Shown here piece by piece: positions 14,281 through 16,996 of a stretch of DNA of 16,996 nt (position 1 is its first letter; every line of letters begins with the position of its first letter). Below the pieces are notes generated by a model that did no database searches, was not told the DNA's origin, and saw nothing but the letters and a program-made list of their open reading frames with translations. Position numbers and translations under genes: made by a program. Source of the DNA: Candidatus Omnitrophota bacterium (GTDB lineage: Bacteria; Omnitrophota; Gorgyraeia; Zapsychrales; Fredricksoniimonadaceae); the NCBI GenBank assembly GCA_023247575.1, contig JAHFGE010000017.1:1-16996 (forward strand). The letters run 5' to 3'.

Positions 14281-15444
14281 ATGAAAAAGGTGGTTTTAGC
14301 ATATTCAGGCGGCCTGGACACGTCGTGTTTGATTCGTTGGCTTAAAGATAAGGGCTATGAGGTCATTGCTTTCATGGCCGATGTCGGCCAGGGCAGTGAT
14401 TTTAAAGCCATTGAGAAACGTGCCTTAGCCACAGGTGCTTCTAAGGTATATATTTTGGATGTTAAACAGGAATTCGTTAAGGATTATGTGTTTCCTGCCC
14501 TCAAAGCTAATGCCGTGTATGAAGGTAAATATTTTTTAGCTACGGCCTTGTCGCGTCCTTTGATTGCCAAACATCAGGTCGCCGTCGCTAAAAAGGAAAA
14601 AGCCGATGCTATTGCTCATGGCTGCACGGGCAAAGGTAATGATCAGGTGCGTTTTGAAGTGACTGCTAAAGTTTTAGCGCCCCATTTGGAGTTGTTGGCG
14701 CCTTTACGTACGTGGGAGTTTAAGACACGCGAACAGGAAATCGATTATGCCAAAAAGCATAAGATTCCCATTGATGTGACGAAAAAGAGCCCTTATTCGA
14801 CGGACATCAATCTTTATGGCCGTTCCATTGAATGCGGGGTTTTGGAAGACCCTTGGGTGGAACCACCGGAAGAAATTTATTTGATGACTAAGGATCCGCT
14901 CAAGTGTCCTAATAAGCCAGAATATGTGGAAGTCGAATATGCCAAAGGGATCCCTATGAAGGTCAATGGTAAAGCTTATAAGCCGGTGGATTTAATCTTG
15001 AAGCTTAATGAAATTGGCGGCCGCAATGGCGTGGGCCGGGTGGACATGGTGGAGAATCGTCTGGTGGGAATTAAATCTCGTGAAATTTATGAAAATCCCG
15101 CTGGCACCATTTTGATGAGCTCGCATAAAGAACTAGAAGCGATGGTCTTGGACCGGGAGACTTTGCATTATAAAGAATTGATTTCTCCTCGCTATGCCGA
15201 GTTAACGTATTACGGTTTGTGGGAAACGCCATTAAAACAGCAGTTGGATGCGTTTATCAACAAGACGCAAGAACGTGTCAGTGGCGTTGTGCGTTTAAAG
15301 TTATATAAGGGAAGCTGCAATGTGGCTGGCCGTAAGTCGTCATATTCTCGTTATAAGAAAGAACTGGCGACCTATGGCGACAAAGACATTTTTGATCCTA
15401 AACTGTCGGAAGGGTTCATTCGCATTTGGGGCATGCTGTATTAA
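14281..15444 (+). CDS. argG: Argininosuccinate synthase
   Basis: The product has 387 residues, slightly shorter than the common length of around 400. It condenses citrulline and aspartate with ATP-to-AMP hydrolysis to argininosuccinate. The N-type ATP-pyrophosphatase P-loop AYSGGLDTS (residues 7-15) is intact. IAHGCTGKGNDQVRFE near residue 115 and DINLYGRSIECGVLEDPW near 178 are also conserved. ATG 14281 follows a GAAAGGG ribosome site. The gene is complete and ends GFIRIWGMLY. Oddly, those last ten codons and the stop are repeated in the same relative frame 715 bases downstream (16127-16159), on the other side of a toxin-antitoxin pair. This implies that foreign DNA entered at the argG 3' end while leaving a functional gene. 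argH therefore no longer follows argG directly. Confidence 0.97.
   Translation: MKKVVLAYSGGLDTSCLIRWLKDKGYEVIAFMADVGQGSDFKAIEKRALATGASKVYILDVKQEFVKDYVFPALKANAVYEGKYFLATALSRPLIAKHQVAVAKKEKADAIAHGCTGKGNDQVRFEVTAKVLAPHLELLAPLRTWEFKTREQEIDYAKKHKIPIDVTKKSPYSTDINLYGRSIECGVLEDPWVEPPEEIYLMTKDPLKCPNKPEYVEVEYAKGIPMKVNGKAYKPVDLILKLNEIGGRNGVGRVDMVENRLVGIKSREIYENPAGTILMSSHKELEAMVLDRETLHYKELISPRYAELTYYGLWETPLKQQLDAFINKTQERVSGVVRLKLYKGSCNVAGRKSSYSRYKKELATYGDKDIFDPKLSEGFIRIWGMLY
15412..15444 (+). repeat. 33-bp direct repeat, copy 1 (3' end of argG)
   Basis: These are the last ten codons and stop of argG. The copy at 16127-16159 matches 30 of 33 bases, and the three differences (GGG/GGC, TTC/TTT, CGC/CGG) are all third-position and synonymous. 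The two copies bracket the PIN/antitoxin cassette. Confidence 0.9.
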
Positions 15445-15494
15445 AGAATTGATAAGGATGGGTAATAACTATAAAAATTTATATTGATACTTCG

Positions 15495-15929
15495 GTGATT
15501 AATGGGTTATATGCTAATGATGCTCCTTATATTAGAGAGGCGACAAAAATATTTTTTGCGAAATTTAGACGACACTCTTTGTCTTTGTATATTTCTGATC
15601 TAGTTGTTGCCGAAATTGAACGAACAACTGATAAAGGTAAATTGAAAAAACTTTTGGATGTCATATCTAGAAAAAAATTTAGGCAGATATCCGTAAACAA
15701 AGACGTTGAGTCTTTAGCGCAGGTATATATTAAAGAGGGTATTATTCCACAGAAATATTTGCCTGACGCACTACATATTGCTTTGGCAACTGTTTATAAG
15801 ATACCAGTGATTGTGAGTTGGAATTTCAAGCATCTGGTTAAGCATCAGACACGTGTTCAGGTTAATCGGGTAAATAATAGATTAAATTTAGCTGAAATTG
15901 ATATCTGTTCCCCAGAGGAGGTGGATTGA
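15495..15929 (+). CDS. PIN-domain protein, probable type II toxin (VapC-like), with uncertain start
   Basis: From GTG 15495, the first canonical start codon in frame, the product has 144 residues. PIN domains are metal-dependent RNases with three or four clustered acids. The visible ones are Glu40 in VVAEIER and Asp91 in PDALHIALA, followed by SWNFKHL, common in this PIN subgroup. The domain clearly begins earlier: codons upstream of the GTG read KIYIDTS, the first PIN strand with its catalytic Asp (codon 15486-15488), but the only upstream candidates before the in-frame stop at 15453 are ATA codons (15465, 15471). AAGGA at 15454-15458 is well placed for ATA 15465. Either a rare start is used or the ATG has been lost and the toxin is weak or dead. 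The next gene, starting 1 base after this stop, is the likely antitoxin. The low GC (18 of 60 bases at 15541-15600) contrasts with argG and suggests transfer. Confidence 0.75.
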   Translation: MINGLYANDAPYIREATKIFFAKFRRHSLSLYISDLVVAEIERTTDKGKLKKLLDVISRKKFRQISVNKDVESLAQVYIKEGIIPQKYLPDALHIALATVYKIPVIVSWNFKHLVKHQTRVQVNRVNNRLNLAEIDICSPEEVD

Positions 15930-15930
15930 C

Positions 15931-16122
15931 ATGACTCATAAAGAACCCAAATTTATGCAGGATTTACATAAGATAAGAGAACAAATTAGTAAGGAGTGTC
16001 AGCATAAGTCAGCACAGGAAGTTATTTCTTCAATTAGAAGAGATGCTGATAAAGTAAAAAATGGATATTTATTAAGAAAGATAGATATTGATGTTGATTT
16101 GAAGGCTTCGAGAGGGCGTTAA
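15931..16122 (+). CDS. Small charged protein, probable antitoxin for the adjacent PIN toxin
   Basis: The product has 63 residues from ATG 15931, chosen over the longer open frame because an excellent AGAGGAGGTGG ribosome site (15914-15923, inside the end of the PIN gene) sits 7 bases upstream. It is rich in Lys, Glu and Arg, and predicted mostly helical; the segment FMQDLHKIREQISKECQ, then QEVISSIRRDADKV, resembles small partners encoded next to PIN proteins in several phyla. It begins one base after the PIN stop, so the two are coupled, with toxin first. A canonical DNA-binding domain is not apparent. The role as antitoxin is inferred from size, position and resemblance. Its strong ribosome site contrasts with the poor start of the toxin, which would favour antitoxin excess. 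Confidence 0.6.
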   Translation: MTHKEPKFMQDLHKIREQISKECQHKSAQEVISSIRRDADKVKNGYLLRKIDIDVDLKASRGR

Positions 16123-16126
16123 AAAA

Positions 16127-16159
16127 GGCTTTATTCGGATTTGGGGCATGCTGTATTAA
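16127..16159 (+). pseudogene. argG: argG 3'-end remnant (33-bp direct repeat, copy 2)
   Basis: These eleven codons would encode GFIRIWGMLY and a TAA stop, identical in protein to the end of argG, but nothing homologous to argG lies upstream of position 16127. They follow the antitoxin stop by four bases. The fragment has no start or ribosome site and is not expected to be made. It marks the right-hand border of the inserted PIN/antitoxin cassette. Confidence 0.85.
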
Positions 16160-16161
16160 TC

Positions 16162-16192
16162 TGTAGAGACGAGGCAGTGCCTCGTCTCTACA
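16162..16192. repeat. Perfect 15-bp palindrome upstream of argH
   Basis: TGTAGAGACGAGGCA (16162-16176) and TGCCTCGTCTCTACA (16178-16192) are exact complements around one G. The TGTAGAGACG end is common among dispersed bacterial palindromes. It lies 13 bases before argH and just right of the argG remnant, so it probably belonged to the original argG-argH junction. No T-run follows. Confidence 0.8.
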
Positions 16193-16205
16193 ATGTGAGG
16201 AAATT

Positions 16206-16996
16206 ATGAGCAAATTATGGGGAGCACGATTCGACAAGAAGTCTGATCCGCTGGCCGATCAATTTACCTTCAGCATTAGCTACGACCATCGTTTGGCTAA
16301 ATACGACTGTATTGGCTCCATTGCCCACGCCCAGATGCTGGGCAAGCAAGGTATTATTCCTAAAAGCGATGCGGCCAAAATCGTTGCTGGCTTAAAGAAA
16401 CTTCTGACCCAGATTGAGGCTGGTAAGTTTAAACATAATCCTAAAGCCGAGGATATTCATACGGATATCCAAAATCGTCTTAAAAGTCTTATTGGTAAGC
16501 CAGCAGATAAATTGCATACCGGCCGCTCCCGTAATGACCAGGTGGTGCTGGATGTTAAACTTTATTGTCTAGAGCATATTCAGTATCTGACTTTTTGTCT
16601 GCGTAATTTACAAAACTCCATCATCTCTTTTGCCAAGCAAAACGCCGATGTGATTATTCCCGGATACACTCACTTACAACAGGCGCAGGTGGTGCTTTTG
16701 GCTCACCATATGCTGGCCTATGTAGAAATGCTGGAGCGGGATAAGGGTCGTTTGCGAGATTGTTTAACCCGTACCAATGTTATGCCATTAGGCAGCTGCG
16801 CACTTTCCGGGACGTCTTTAAAGACGGATCGTCAGTATGTAGCCAAGCTTTTAGAATTTGCGTTGGTTGCGGCCAACAGCATGGATGCTGTAAGTGATCG
16901 GGACTTTATCGCAGAAATCATGGCTGCTTGCTCGATTGTTGCCATGCATTTGTCTCGTATATCGGAGGATTTGATTCTTTGGTCTACTAAGGAGTT
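16206..16996 (+). CDS. argH: Argininosuccinate lyase, 3'-truncated by the window edge
   Basis: About 263 codons are visible from ATG 16206, with AGGA four bases upstream; family members are around 460 residues, so a little under half is missing. It splits argininosuccinate to arginine and fumarate, the last step of the pathway. The N-terminal KLWGARF opening, EDIHTDIQNRL, the TGRSRNDQV signature, the GYTHLQQAQ segment with the active-site His, and MPLGSCALSGT are all typical. SDRDFIAEIM lies near the visible end; the catalytic Ser loop (GSSxMPQKxNP) should lie beyond the window. The gene would have followed argG directly but is now separated by the PIN/antitoxin cassette and a palindrome, so its expression may depend on read-through of these. 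Confidence 0.96.
   Translation, partial: MSKLWGARFDKKSDPLADQFTFSISYDHRLAKYDCIGSIAHAQMLGKQGIIPKSDAAKIVAGLKKLLTQIEAGKFKHNPKAEDIHTDIQNRLKSLIGKPADKLHTGRSRNDQVVLDVKLYCLEHIQYLTFCLRNLQNSIISFAKQNADVIIPGYTHLQQAQVVLLAHHMLAYVEMLERDKGRLRDCLTRTNVMPLGSCALSGTSLKTDRQYVAKLLEFALVAANSMDAVSDRDFIAEIMAACSIVAMHLSRISEDLILWSTKE

Noticed and set aside
15449..15477. Possible promoter (TTGATA with an AT-rich -10) before the PIN gene.
   Set aside because: Spacing fits only poor -10 matches, and the resulting start would fall inside the PIN coding region; too weak to list.
1..16996. Search by eye for CRISPR arrays, rRNA or tRNA genes, transposase or integrase genes.
   Set aside because: No regularly spaced direct repeats, no RNA gene signatures, and no protein with transposase or recombinase motifs were seen.

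Overview
This window looks like chromosome of an uncultured, environmental Gram-negative-type bacterium. It has moderate to low GC, dense co-directional genes and many short palindromic repeats in gene junctions and inside genes. The order rplM-rpsI-argC-argJ-argB-argD-argF-argG-argH and the repeat load remind me of Candidatus Omnitrophota. That placement is an impression from memory, not something the sequence proves.

Region 1 (about 1-7780) is an envelope or secreted-protein glycosylation locus. It holds a 5'-truncated protein O-mannosyltransferase (GT39), a DPM1-type GT2 polyprenyl-phosphate-sugar synthase overlapping it by ATGA, a membrane-anchored DsbA-like thioredoxin with a CPFC site, and three further multi-spanning GT-C type membrane proteins in a nearly gapless run. 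The likely logic is that the GT2 charges a lipid carrier, the GT-C enzymes transfer sugars outside the membrane, and the DsbA-like protein oxidises exported proteins.

Region 2 (about 7800-8900) is rplM-rpsI (L13 and S9). It has a good sigma-70-like promoter upstream, a hairpin plus T-run immediately after that promoter, and an intrinsic terminator after rpsI.

Region 3 (about 8874-16996) is an almost complete arginine operon, argCJBDFG and (3'-truncated) argH. Its apparent promoter overlaps the rpsI terminator. The bifunctional-type ArgJ and the N-terminally extended, arginine-sensitive-type ArgB point to the cyclic acetyl-recycling pathway. ArgF and ArgG then lead to argininosuccinate, which ArgH cleaves.

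The unusual content is superimposed on this ordinary layout. (a) A toxin-first PIN/antitoxin pair of low GC sits between argG and argH, flanked by two 33-bp copies of the argG 3' end that differ only at synonymous positions. The PIN reading frame has no ATG/GTG/TTG before its first catalytic Asp. (b) Palindromic repeat DNA lies in frame inside two protein-coding genes, the PMT gene and argF. (c) At least five different hairpin-repeat types occupy gene junctions; two supply the stop codons of argD and argF, and one borders the start of a glycosyltransferase gene. No RNA genes, CRISPR arrays or transposase genes were seen, and no gene-free stretch exceeds about 140 bases.
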